From: G963667975 sp963677395
Lineage (GTDB): Bacteria > Bacteroidota > Bacteroidia > Bacteroidales > G963667975
Assembly (NCBI GenBank): GCA_963677395.2
Contig: OY781965.2
Coordinates: 3,224,001 to 3,288,000, forward strand
Direction of reading: 5' to 3'
DNA length: 64,000 nucleotides
This document shows, one piece after another, positions 23,225 through 31,961 of the stretch (position 1 is its first letter; the number at the start of each line of letters is the position of its first letter). The notes beneath the pieces were generated by a model, which worked only from the letters and a program-made list of their open reading frames with translations, was not told the DNA's origin and did no database searches. A program made the translations under genes and the position numbers.

Positions 23225-25018
23225 ATGGCAAAATTCAAAATGCATCTTCTTGTATGTGGAGGTACAGGTTGTCATGCATCAGAAAGTGGTCTGATTGCAA
23301 AAAATTTACAAAGCACTCTCGAAGACAAAGGTCTTTCAGATCAAGTACAGGTTATTATGACCGGTTGCTTCGGGTTCTGTGAAAAAGGTCCTATTGTGAA
23401 AGTTATGCCTGACAATACGTTCTATACACAGGTAACTCCGAAGGATGCTGAAGAAATCGTTAACGAACATATCATCAAAGGTCGTAAAGTTAACCGTCTT
23501 CTCTATGTAGATCCAACCAATGCAGAGCATGTTATTGATTCAAAGCACATGGATTTTTACAAAAAGCAGAAACGTGTTGCATTACGTAACTGCGGGTTTA
23601 TTGATCCGGAAAATATTGATGAATATATCGCTCGCGATGGTTACATGGCTCTGGGTAAAGTGTTGGGAGAAATGACTCCTCAACAAGTTATCGATGAAAT
23701 GAAAAAGTCAGGATTACGTGGTCGTGGTGGCGGAGGTTTCCCTACAGGTTTAAAATGGGAACTTACCCGTGCTACTGTTGCTGATCAGAAATATGTAGTT
23801 TGTAATGCTGACGAAGGTGATCCAGGTGCTTTTATGGATCGTTCTATCCTCGAAGGTGACCCACACTCAGTATTGGAAGCCATGGCTATCAATGGTTATG
23901 CGACTGGTGCTGATAAAGGATTGATTTATATCCGTGCTGAATATCCGTTGGCTATTGAACGTCTGAAAATTGCGATCAAACAAGCTCGCGAATATGGTTT
24001 ATTAGGAAACGATATTTTAGGCAGTGGTTTCAATTTCGATATTGAGCTACGTTATGGTGCTGGTGCATTTGTTTGCGGTGAAGAAACAGCTTTGATCCAC
24101 TCTATGGAAGGTCAACGTGGCGAACCAACGTTCAAACCACCATTCCCATCTGTTGAAGGATATCTAAAAAAACCCACCAACGTAAATAACGTTGAAACAT
24201 ACGCAAATGTTCCTGTTATCTTTAACAAAGGTGCTGAATGGTTTTCAAGCATTGGAACTGAAAAATCAAAAGGAACCAAAGTATTTGCGCTTGCAGGAAA
24301 AATCAACAATGTTGGTTTGATTGAAGTTCCAATGGGGATTACCCTTCGCGAAATTATTTTCGAAATTGGTGGTGGCATCAAAGATGGCAAGAAATTTAAA
24401 GCCGTTCAAACCGGAGGTCCTTCAGGTGGTTGCTTAACAGAAAAACATCTTGATACTCCAATCGATTACGATAACCTGATTGCAGTCGGCTCAATGATGG
24501 GTTCTGGCGGTATGATTGTTATGGACGAAGACGATTGTATGGTTTCTGTAGCAAAATTCTACCTCGATTTTACCGTTGAAGAATCATGTGGAAAATGTAC
24601 TCCTTGCCGTGTAGGGAACAAGCGTTTATTCGAAATTCTTGAAACCATCACTCAGGGTAAAGGAACCATGGAAGACCTTGACAAATTAAGAAATCTCAGT
24701 GAGGTTATCAAAGATGCTTCATTATGCGGTTTAGGACAAACTTCACCAAACCCGGTATTGTCCACACTCGAAAATTTCTGGGATGAATACATACAACACG
24801 TAACAGTGAAAAAATGTCCTTCAGGCCAATGTAAAGCGTTGATGCAGTACGTAATAGATACAGAACAGTGCGTTGGTTGTACAGCATGTGCACGCGTATG
24901 TCCTGTAGGCGCTATTACCGGCGAACGCAAGTTGCCACACCTTATCAATCAGGATACCTGTATCAAGTGCGGTGCTTGTATGGAAAAATGTAAGTTTAAC
25001 GCTATCAGTATTCAGTAA
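23225..25018 (+). CDS. hydB: NuoF-like subunit HydB of hydrogenase 2, full-length bifurcating type
   Basis: 597 aa. Domains: N-terminal [2Fe-2S] thioredoxin-like part (C11, C16, C48, C52), NADH/FMN core (GRGGGGFPTGLKW, CNADEGDPGAFMDR, GAFVCGEETALIHSMEG), SLBB, [4Fe-4S] site (ESCGKCTPCRVG plus SLCGLGQ), and a C-terminal ferredoxin domain with two [4Fe-4S] motifs (CVGCTACARVCP, CIKCGACMEKC). This full complement is what electron-bifurcating HydABC enzymes carry, which couple NADH and reduced ferredoxin oxidation to H2 production. A strong AGGAGG lies seven bases before the ATG. Compare the short HydB of operon 1. Confidence 0.95.
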   Translation: MAKFKMHLLVCGGTGCHASESGLIAKNLQSTLEDKGLSDQVQVIMTGCFGFCEKGPIVKVMPDNTFYTQVTPKDAEEIVNEHIIKGRKVNRLLYVDPTNAEHVIDSKHMDFYKKQKRVALRNCGFIDPENIDEYIARDGYMALGKVLGEMTPQQVIDEMKKSGLRGRGGGGFPTGLKWELTRATVADQKYVVCNADEGDPGAFMDRSILEGDPHSVLEAMAINGYATGADKGLIYIRAEYPLAIERLKIAIKQAREYGLLGNDILGSGFNFDIELRYGAGAFVCGEETALIHSMEGQRGEPTFKPPFPSVEGYLKKPTNVNNVETYANVPVIFNKGAEWFSSIGTEKSKGTKVFALAGKINNVGLIEVPMGITLREIIFEIGGGIKDGKKFKAVQTGGPSGGCLTEKHLDTPIDYDNLIAVGSMMGSGGMIVMDEDDCMVSVAKFYLDFTVEESCGKCTPCRVGNKRLFEILETITQGKGTMEDLDKLRNLSEVIKDASLCGLGQTSPNPVLSTLENFWDEYIQHVTVKKCPSGQCKALMQYVIDTEQCVGCTACARVCPVGAITGERKLPHLINQDTCIKCGACMEKCKFNAISIQ

Positions 25019-25038
25019 TTAAGAAAGGTTTTTTCAAT

Positions 25039-26811
25039 ATGGAACTTATTAAATTAACCATAGATAATAAAGTCGTTGAAGTTGAAAAAGGAACAACTAT
25101 TTTTCATGCAGCGAAAAAAGTAGGAATCGAAATTCCAACCCTTTGCTACTACAAACTCGATGATATGAACATCGAAAACAAACCCGGCGGATGTCGCGTT
25201 TGTGTTGTAGAAGTGGAAGGTCGTCGTAACCTGGCACCTGCATGTGCTACCAATTGCGAACCGGGTATGGTTGTAAGAACTCACACTATGCGCGTTCTGA
25301 ATGCTCGCCGTACTGTGGTTGAACTCATTCTCTCCGACCACCCATTTGACTGCCTCGTTTGTGCAAAATCAGGAAACTGTGAACTTCAGGATATGGCTAT
25401 CAAGCTAGGTATCCGCGAAATTCCTTACAAAGGAGAACAATCAACTTACCGCAAAGATACTTCACCCTCTATCATTCGTGATGTTGACAAATGTATCATG
25501 TGCCGTCGTTGCGAAACAATGTGTAATACTGTACAATCAGTTGGTGCTCTTTCTGCTGTAAACCGTGGTTTCACTTCAGTAGTAGCTCCTGCTTTCGAGA
25601 TGAATCTCGAAAAATCTCCTTGTACATATTGCGGACAGTGTGTTAATGTATGTCCAACCGGCGCTTTAACCGAAGTAGATCATACCCGCAAAGTAATCCG
25701 TGCTCTGGCTGACAAGACCAAAACCGTTGTTGTACAAACTGCTCCTGCCGTTCGTGTTGCTTTAGGCGAAGAATTCGGTATGGAACCAGGACAACTCGTT
25801 ACTGGCAAAATGGCAGCAGCGTTACGTCAATTAGGTTTCAAATTTGTATTTGATACCGATTTTGCTGCTGACCTTACGATCATGGAAGAAGGAACTGAGC
25901 TTTTAGGTCGTTTAAATAAATTCCTTGCCGGCGACAAAAATGTGAAACTTCCTATTTTAACTTCATGCTGTCCTGCATGGGTTGGTTTCTTCGAACATAA
26001 TTTCAGCGATATGCTTGATATTCCATCATCTGCAAAATCGCCTCAACAAATGTTTGGAGCTATCGCAAAATCATACTTTGCCGAAAAGATCAACGTAAAA
26101 CGCGAAGATATGGTAGTGGTTTCTATCATGCCATGTTTAGCGAAGAAATATGAATGCCAACGCGATGAATTTTCTGTTGAAGGAAATCCTGATGTTGATA
26201 TCTCACTTTCAACCCGTGAACTGGCTAATCTTATCAAACAAGCTAACATCGATTTCAACTCATTACCAGAAGAAGATTTTGATCACCCACTGGGCGAATC
26301 TACTGGTGCCAGTATTATTTTCGGTACTACAGGTGGTGTAATTGAAGCTGCTTGCCGTACTGCATACGAACTCCACACTGGAAAAAAACTTGAAAAAGTT
26401 GACTTTACAGAACTTCGTGGTTTGGAAAACGTACGTAAAGCAACCATCGATTTCAATGGTTTGAAACTGAATATTGGTATAGCTCATGGTTTAGGAAATG
26501 CTCGTAAATTGCTGGAACAAATTCGTGAAGGAAAATCAGAATTCCACGCAATCGAAATCATGGCTTGCCCAGGTGGTTGTATTGGTGGTGGTGGTCAGCC
26601 ATATCATCATGGAAACATCGAAATTCTGAAAAAACGTGCTGCTGCTATTTATCAGGAAGATGCGAACAAACCTCTTCGTAAATCACACGAAAACCCAAGC
26701 ATCATCAAGTTGTACGAAGAGTATTTAGGCACTCCGGGTAGCAAATTAGCTCACCACTTGCTCCATACTCATTACTTCGATAAAAGCAATGATGTTTTCG
26801 TTGAAGAATAA
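25039..26811 (+). CDS. hydA: [FeFe]-hydrogenase catalytic subunit HydA of hydrogenase 2
   Basis: 590 aa. Domains as in HydA1: [2Fe-2S] (TLCYYKL, GGCRVCVVEV), His-ligated [4Fe-4S] (SDHPFDCLVCAKSGNC), two [4Fe-4S] motifs, H-cluster domain and small-subunit tail. H-cluster motifs are canonical: L1 TSCCPAW (C310, C311), L2 MPCLAKK (C366), L3 MACPGGCIGGGG (C510, C514). It aligns with HydA1 residue for residue through the first ~370 positions, so the two arose by duplication or are close homologues. Maturation factors HydE, HydF and HydG must be encoded elsewhere. Confidence 0.96.
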   Translation: MELIKLTIDNKVVEVEKGTTIFHAAKKVGIEIPTLCYYKLDDMNIENKPGGCRVCVVEVEGRRNLAPACATNCEPGMVVRTHTMRVLNARRTVVELILSDHPFDCLVCAKSGNCELQDMAIKLGIREIPYKGEQSTYRKDTSPSIIRDVDKCIMCRRCETMCNTVQSVGALSAVNRGFTSVVAPAFEMNLEKSPCTYCGQCVNVCPTGALTEVDHTRKVIRALADKTKTVVVQTAPAVRVALGEEFGMEPGQLVTGKMAAALRQLGFKFVFDTDFAADLTIMEEGTELLGRLNKFLAGDKNVKLPILTSCCPAWVGFFEHNFSDMLDIPSSAKSPQQMFGAIAKSYFAEKINVKREDMVVVSIMPCLAKKYECQRDEFSVEGNPDVDISLSTRELANLIKQANIDFNSLPEEDFDHPLGESTGASIIFGTTGGVIEAACRTAYELHTGKKLEKVDFTELRGLENVRKATIDFNGLKLNIGIAHGLGNARKLLEQIREGKSEFHAIEIMACPGGCIGGGGQPYHHGNIEILKKRAAAIYQEDANKPLRKSHENPSIIKLYEEYLGTPGSKLAHHLLHTHYFDKSNDVFVEE

Positions 26812-26838
26812 TGGTTTTACCTTAAATAGCAAATAATT

Positions 26839-27315
26839 ATGGCAACAATAAAATTATCAGAAAACAAGATAAACCAGATCAAAGATATTTGCCGTTCATT
26901 CAACAATGAACCAGGCGAACTGATCAACGTGCTGCACAAAACTCAGGGAACTTTTGGCTACCTGCCTGCAGAAGTACAAGAAGTAATTGCCCGCGAATTA
27001 AACGTTTCATTAGCTCACGTTTATGGTGTTGTTACTTTCTACTCTTTCTTTACCATGATCCCAAAAGGCGAACACCCAATTTCGATTTGTATGGGTACTG
27101 CCTGTTATGTTCGTGGTGCTGAAAAAGTACTCGATGAGTTCAAAAAAGAACTTGGAATTAAAGTTGGCGAAACTTCTGCCGATGGAAAATTCTCACTCAA
27201 CTGCTTACGTTGTGTAGGTGCTTGCGGTCTCGCTCCAGTTGTACTGGTAGGCGAAAAAGTTTACGGCCGTCTTGCCCCGGATCAGGTTAAAGAGATTATT
27301 GCTGAATATAAATAA
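26839..27315 (+). CDS. hydC: NuoE-like subunit HydC of hydrogenase 2 ([2Fe-2S])
   Basis: 158 aa. NuoE/HydC family with C84 and C89 (CMGTAC) and C125 and C129 (CVGAC) as [2Fe-2S] ligands; the C122 two residues upstream is extra. VYGVVTFYSFFTMIPKGEHP is typical. It closes the operon, whereas in operon 1 the hydC gene comes first. A long hairpin terminator follows 20 bases later. Confidence 0.94.
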   Translation: MATIKLSENKINQIKDICRSFNNEPGELINVLHKTQGTFGYLPAEVQEVIARELNVSLAHVYGVVTFYSFFTMIPKGEHPISICMGTACYVRGAEKVLDEFKKELGIKVGETSADGKFSLNCLRCVGACGLAPVVLVGEKVYGRLAPDQVKEIIAEYK

Positions 27316-27335
27316 TTCAGTATAACCTTCTGTTT

Positions 27336-27371
27336 ATAGAATAGGCATCGAACATTCGATGCCTATTCTAT
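27336..27371 (+). terminator. Hairpin terminator of hydrogenase operon 2
   Basis: A perfect 16-bp stem (27336-27351 with 27356-27371) with the loop ACAT. The downstream T tract is short, so termination may be imperfect or the hairpin may protect the 3' end. Confidence 0.75.
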
Positions 27372-27623
27372 TTATGATTGGGATAATGACAGTTTCAAGT
27401 AGTCAGTTTGTTTGTTCTCAGCACACTAACATTATACAATGAATGAATGACTATTCTCTTCGTTAATCGGTGAAAGCTGTAAGGATAAATGATTTACGAT
27501 TGAGGAGTTCCATCCGTTGGCTTCGTCAGTGCAATATTGATTTCATATAAATCACACAAAATGCCATGACTACGAACAATTATCGTAAGTCATTCATTTA
27601 TAATCCATAATTTCCAATTACTC
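27372..27623. other. Gene-free gap between convergent units
   Basis: About 250 bases between the hydrogenase operon and the convergent transporter genes. No feature recognised. Confidence 0.4.
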
Positions 27624-28670
27624 CTACCCTATCTTTACCGCGTTGGCTTTAAACGAAAACCAAACCTCTTTTCCTGTCGCTATTGCCATTGAATTGCAGG
27701 ACTTATTTGAAATCAAGGCATAAAAACAAACTCCCTGATGTTCAATTTTCAACTCTTTGCCATGCAAATGCGGGTAGATTGCACAAATATTTCCTTTGAA
27801 ACAGTTCAATGCACTGCTATGTATTGGTGATTCCGAAACCAACACATCTTCACTTCGCATAAAAGCCGTACTCACTGGATAATCAAGCTTATAACCCAAC
27901 TCAATCTTTACTTCGTTATTTAAGAATACTGATTCCGAAAATTCAGGATTTTGCTGCACTCTGAAGAAGTTACGATAACCTGAAAAATGAGCTACAAAAC
28001 TGTTCAACGGATTTTGCAATACATCTTCCGTTCTACCCCATTGAACTACTTCTCCCTTTTCGATTACAGCCAGTTTGTTTGATAACGAAACCGCTTCTTC
28101 AAAATCGTGCGTAACGTGCAAAATGGTCTGCCCTTCTCTGTTTAGAGTAAAGAGAAGCTGTTTTAAATCGGAGCGCAAACTTGTATCCAGAGCTGATAAA
28201 GGTTCGTCAAGCAACAAAATTTCAGGCTTCAGTGCCAACGTACGAGCTAATGCCACACGTTGCAACTCACCTCCCGACAAGGTTGAAGGCATTCGTTTCA
28301 ACAACGATTGAATATCCATTTTCCCAGACAAAAACTCAACTTCCAAACGAATTTGTTGTTTCGAAACTTTTTTTTGCTGCAATGGATACGCAATATTTTG
28401 AAATACAGTAAGATGCGGAAATATCGCTAAATCCTGAAACACTAATCCAAACGGACGCTGACGAATAGATTGTGAAGTAATATCTTGCTGATACAGAAAT
28501 ATTTTTCCAGACCGAACGGGCAATAACCCGGTAAGTGCTTCGAGTAAAATGGTTTTCCCGGCTCCCGAGTTTCCAATCAACACAAAATAATCTCCCTTTT
28601 CTATCTCCAGACTTAGGTTCTTCAAACAAAACTGCCCGGCATGTACCGATATATTTTCGAGCTTAAGCAT
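27624..28670 (-). CDS. ABC transporter ATP-binding subunit, molybdate/tungstate type (ModC/WtpC-like)
   Basis: 348 aa from the ATG at 28668-28670 (MLKLENISVH), which overlaps the permease stop and implies coupled translation. Walker A GNSGAGKT, Q-loop FQDLAIFPHL, signature LSGGELQRVALAR, Walker B ILLLDEPLSALD and H-loop HVTHDFEEA are all present. The C-terminal ~110 residues look like a TOBE/MOP oxyanion-binding domain, as in ModC and WtpC. It drives uptake through the permease encoded immediately upstream. Substrate (molybdate, tungstate or sulfate) is inferred from family only. Tungsto- or molybdo-enzymes such as formate dehydrogenase or aldehyde oxidoreductase would fit an anaerobe. Confidence 0.85.
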   Translation of the reverse strand: MLKLENISVHAGQFCLKNLSLEIEKGDYFVLIGNSGAGKTILLEALTGLLPVRSGKIFLYQQDITSQSIRQRPFGLVFQDLAIFPHLTVFQNIAYPLQQKKVSKQQIRLEVEFLSGKMDIQSLLKRMPSTLSGGELQRVALARTLALKPEILLLDEPLSALDTSLRSDLKQLLFTLNREGQTILHVTHDFEEAVSLSNKLAVIEKGEVVQWGRTEDVLQNPLNSFVAHFSGYRNFFRVQQNPEFSESVFLNNEVKIELGYKLDYPVSTAFMRSEDVLVSESPIHSSALNCFKGNICAIYPHLHGKELKIEHQGVCFYALISNKSCNSMAIATGKEVWFSFKANAVKIG

Positions 28671-29457
28671 CTTTTTGATTTCGTTTGGAGACAAACCTAA
28701 GAGCTATAAAAAAGAACAACGAAACGAGAATAAACAATACGGCAACCGGACGGGCATAGCTGAGCCCAAAAGCTCCGAAACGATCGTAAATCAACACCGG
28801 AGTAGTCATTGGATGGTAGGCAATGATAATGACTGCACCAAATTCACTCATTCCACGGGCAAACATCAGAATAATCCCCGACAAAATATTTCGCCAGGCA
28901 AGAGGTAATGATATTGTCAGAAAGACTTTCAGCGGTGTAGCTCCCAGATTTAAAGCTGCCTTTTCCAAACGTTCGGGTACCGCTTCAAATCCATCCCGGG
29001 CAGCATTGATCAGAAACGGAAGGCTTACAAAAGCCATCGCCAAACCAATTCCAAGCGGATGTCCCACAAAACTAAAACCGGCCTTATCGGCAGCATCTCC
29101 CAGCAATGTTCCTCTCGAAACAAATCCCAGAATTGCAATTCCGGCAGCAGTATGCGGAATCACTATCGGCAGGTCAATGATTCCGTTCACAAGCTTCCTG
29201 CCTCTGAATTTTTTACGGGCAAGCATCCAGGCAAATGGCACGGAAGACAGTGCAAAAAAGAGCGTTGCCGACATCGAAATAGCCAGCGTAATCCAGATGC
29301 TATTCGAAACCTGTGTATCCGAAGCCACCTCTCCTATTTCCGTAAAAGATGTCTTCAAAAACATTCCGGCTAAGGGAGCGATGATAAACAACAGCACACA
29401 CCCACCCAAAAAGGCAAAAATCATATCCAGCGTACGTATGCGACCTGTTGTTTTCAT
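28663..29457 (-). CDS. ABC transporter permease, molybdate/tungstate type (ModB/WtpB-like)
   Basis: 264 aa, six predicted membrane helices. The permease EAA-type loop is at AALNLGATPLKVFLTISLPLAWRNI near residue 180, where it meets the ATPase. IIDLPIVIPHTAAGIAILG and the FARGMSEFGAVIIIAYHP segment are typical of the molybdate/tungstate branch. The stop overlaps the start of the ATPase gene by 8 bases. No periplasmic binding protein gene lies upstream (folD is next, behind a terminator), so that component is missing from the locus. Confidence 0.87.
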   Translation of the reverse strand: MKTTGRIRTLDMIFAFLGGCVLLFIIAPLAGMFLKTSFTEIGEVASDTQVSNSIWITLAISMSATLFFALSSVPFAWMLARKKFRGRKLVNGIIDLPIVIPHTAAGIAILGFVSRGTLLGDAADKAGFSFVGHPLGIGLAMAFVSLPFLINAARDGFEAVPERLEKAALNLGATPLKVFLTISLPLAWRNILSGIILMFARGMSEFGAVIIIAYHPMTTPVLIYDRFGAFGLSYARPVAVLFILVSLFFFIALRFVSKRNQKDA

Positions 29458-29504
29458 TTCAATTTCTGATGCAATGATACAGAAAAAATTATCACAAAAA
29501 AGCT

Positions 29505-29536
29505 CCCGGCAAGTACATTGTTTTACTAACCGGGAG
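29505..29536 (-). terminator. Rho-independent terminator of folD
   Basis: On the minus strand CTCCCGG pairs with CCGGGAG around a ten-base loop, followed by CTTTTTT. It lies ~65 bases after the folD stop. Confidence 0.85.
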
Positions 29537-29601
29537 TAATCACATATTATTTCTTATAAAATTATCCACAGAGTTTCCGGAAAAAGCTAAGGATAAATAG
29601 C

Positions 29602-30483
29602 TTACTGATAGATTTCTTTTTTATATGCCTTCAGGGTATTCATTAAAAGAGCAACGATAGTCATTGGTCCTACTCCGCCTGGAACAGGAGTGATATAAGA
29701 ACATTTTACCGAAACTTCATCAAATTTCACATCGCCTGTTAATCTATACCCAGTTTTTCTGCTTGCATCTTCAATATGGTGAATACCAACATCTACAACC
29801 ACAGCTCCTTCTTTTACCATATCGGTAGTTACAAATTCAGGTTTCCCGATTGCAACAACCAAAACATCTGCTTTTGAGGTTATTTCTTTCAGATCCTTCG
29901 TTTTACTATGGCACAAAGTTACGGTAGCATTTGCCTGCTTATTGTCTCGCGAAAGCAAAATACTCATTGGAGTACCTACAATATTGCTGCGACCTAAAAC
30001 CACACAGTTTTTTCCTTCTGTTTCAATGCCGCTACGTTCGAACAACTGCATGATTCCATAAGGTGTAGCCGGGATAAATGCCGGTAGCCCTGCAAGCATT
30101 CGTCCCAGATTAACCGGATGAAATCCATCCACATCTTTTTCAGGGCAAATGCGTTGCAATACATTGTAGGCTGAAATATGTTTAGGAAGCGGAAGCTGAA
30201 CAATAAACCCATCCACTTCATCATCATTATTCAGAAAATCAATAACATCAAGAAGTTCTTTTTCAGTAACGTTTGAGGGATAACGGTACACCGATGAAGT
30301 AAAGCCCACTTCGTGACATTGTTTTTCTTTGTTGGCAACATAAGTCTGACTTGCTCCATCTTCACCCACTAAAATAGCTGCTAAATGTGGAGGACGCTGG
30401 TCATTATCCATCATTGTCCTTACTTCTTTTGCAATTTCATTCTTTATCTGAATTCCGATTTCTTTTCCGTCTATCAGTTTCAT
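29602..30483 (-). CDS. folD: Methylenetetrahydrofolate dehydrogenase/cyclohydrolase FolD
   Basis: 293 aa. Bifunctional cytosolic enzyme that interconverts 5,10-methylene-, methenyl- and 10-formyl-tetrahydrofolate. Y48-x3-K52 in TYVANKEK is the catalytic pair. DGFIVQLPLPKH, PEKDVDGFHPVN, the Rossmann segment VVLGRSNIVGTP and the C-terminal PVPGGVGPMT are diagnostic. It is downstream of ffh on the same strand with a ~60-base gap. Confidence 0.97.
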   Translation of the reverse strand: MKLIDGKEIGIQIKNEIAKEVRTMMDNDQRPPHLAAILVGEDGASQTYVANKEKQCHEVGFTSSVYRYPSNVTEKELLDVIDFLNNDDEVDGFIVQLPLPKHISAYNVLQRICPEKDVDGFHPVNLGRMLAGLPAFIPATPYGIMQLFERSGIETEGKNCVVLGRSNIVGTPMSILLSRDNKQANATVTLCHSKTKDLKEITSKADVLVVAIGKPEFVTTDMVKEGAVVVDVGIHHIEDASRKTGYRLTGDVKFDEVSVKCSYITPVPGGVGPMTIVALLMNTLKAYKKEIYQ

Positions 30484-30543
30484 ATTGATATTTTTAGATC
30501 CGTTACTTCACAAAATAATGTTTCGCAAACTTTGTTTAAAAAA

Positions 30544-31878
30544 TTACCGTTTTGCACGATTACTCATCATACGCATCATATTTTTGCCTTTGGTACCAGT
30601 AAGTGCTTTCATCATCTTACGGGTTTCTTCAAACTGTTTGATAAGGCGATTTACTTCGGCAATATCCGTACCACTCCCCTGTGCAATACGTTTTCGACGA
30701 CTTCCGTTAAGCAATGAAGGACCCTGACGTTCTGCCGGAGTCATCGAATAAATGATTGCTTCGATGCTTTTAAATGCATTATCATCAATATCAATATCTT
30801 TCATCATTTTTCCCATACCCGGGATCATGCCCATCAAATCTTTGATGTTCCCCATCTTTTTGATTTGCTTGATTTGGTTCAGAAAATCATCAAAGTTAAA
30901 ATCATCCTGCTGGATCTTTTTATGAAGTTTACGAGCCTGCTCTTCATCATATTGTTCCTGAGCACGTTCTACCAACGAAACGATATCACCCATTCCAAGG
31001 ATACGATCAGCCATACGTTCCGGGTAGAAGATATCGAGAGCTTCCATCTTTTCGCCAATCCCCACAAATTTGATAGGTTTATCCACCACAGCGCGGATGG
31101 TCAACGCTGCACCGCCACGGGTATCGCCATCGAGTTTGGTAAGGATTACCCCTTCGTAGTTCAGGCGGTCATGAAAAGCTTTGGCTGTGTTCACCGCATC
31201 CTGACCTGTCATGGAGTCCACAACAAACAGTGTTTCCTGAGGATTAACGGCAGCTTTGATCGCAGAGATCTCATTCATCATCTCTTCATCAATAGCCAAA
31301 CGACCAGCAGTATCGACAATAACAACGTTATGTCCTTTTAATTTCGCATGTTGAATAGCATTTTGAGCAATCTTAACGGGATTTTTGCTATCATCTTCCG
31401 AATAAACTTCTACCCCGATCTGTTCTCCTAAAACCTTTAACTGATTGATAGCTGCAGGACGATAAACGTCACCAGCAACCAGTAAAACCTGGCGACCTTT
31501 TTTAGTTTTGAGATAATTTGCAAGTTTCGCTGAGTGAGTAGTTTTACCGGAACCTTGTAAACCTGCCATCAGAATGATTGCCGGAGAGCCTTTTATATTG
31601 AGTTCCGACATACCGCCTCCCATGAGTTCGGCAAGTTCGTCGTGAACAATTTTCACCATTAACTGACTGGGAGAAACTGCTGTTAACACATTCTGTCCCA
31701 TTGCCTTCTGTTTCACCCTTTCGGTAAAATCCTTGGCAATCTTATAGCTAACGTCAGCATCAAGTAATGCTTTACGAACTTCCTTTAAGGTTTCGGCTAC
31801 GTTAATTTCAGTAATACTGCCCTGGCCTTTGAGAACTTTAAAGGCCCTTTCAAATTTCTCGCTTATATTTTCAAACAT
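30544..31878 (-). CDS. ffh: Signal recognition particle protein Ffh (SRP54)
   Basis: 444 aa. Binds 4.5S RNA and signal sequences and targets ribosomes to the membrane. N domain (1-85), GTPase G domain with G1 GLQGSGKTT, G2/G3 DTAGRL, G4 TKLDGDTRGG, then a Met-rich M domain (MGNIKDLMGMIPGMGKMM) and SRP-RNA-binding helix (GSRRKRIAQGSGT). The C-terminus ends in a basic MMRMMSNRAKR tail. No 4.5S RNA gene was found in the window. Confidence 0.97.
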   Translation of the reverse strand: MFENISEKFERAFKVLKGQGSITEINVAETLKEVRKALLDADVSYKIAKDFTERVKQKAMGQNVLTAVSPSQLMVKIVHDELAELMGGGMSELNIKGSPAIILMAGLQGSGKTTHSAKLANYLKTKKGRQVLLVAGDVYRPAAINQLKVLGEQIGVEVYSEDDSKNPVKIAQNAIQHAKLKGHNVVIVDTAGRLAIDEEMMNEISAIKAAVNPQETLFVVDSMTGQDAVNTAKAFHDRLNYEGVILTKLDGDTRGGAALTIRAVVDKPIKFVGIGEKMEALDIFYPERMADRILGMGDIVSLVERAQEQYDEEQARKLHKKIQQDDFNFDDFLNQIKQIKKMGNIKDLMGMIPGMGKMMKDIDIDDNAFKSIEAIIYSMTPAERQGPSLLNGSRRKRIAQGSGTDIAEVNRLIKQFEETRKMMKALTGTKGKNMMRMMSNRAKR

Positions 31879-31903
31879 CGCTCTGTCTTTACGTTGAGAT
31901 TTG

Positions 31904-31911
31904 CAAAAGTA
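31904..31911 (-). promoter_or_regulatory. -7 promoter element of ffh
   Basis: TACTTTTG on the minus strand, 25 bases before the ffh start, matching TAnnTTTG. Confidence 0.6.
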
Positions 31912-31961
31912 GTAATTTCCGGGAACTTTTTTTCTTAATTACATCAGGTAAAGGATTGTTT

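Noticed and set aside
28823..29539. 238-residue plus-strand frame opposite the permease
   Set aside because: Antisense shadow of the transporter gene; basic composition, no motif.
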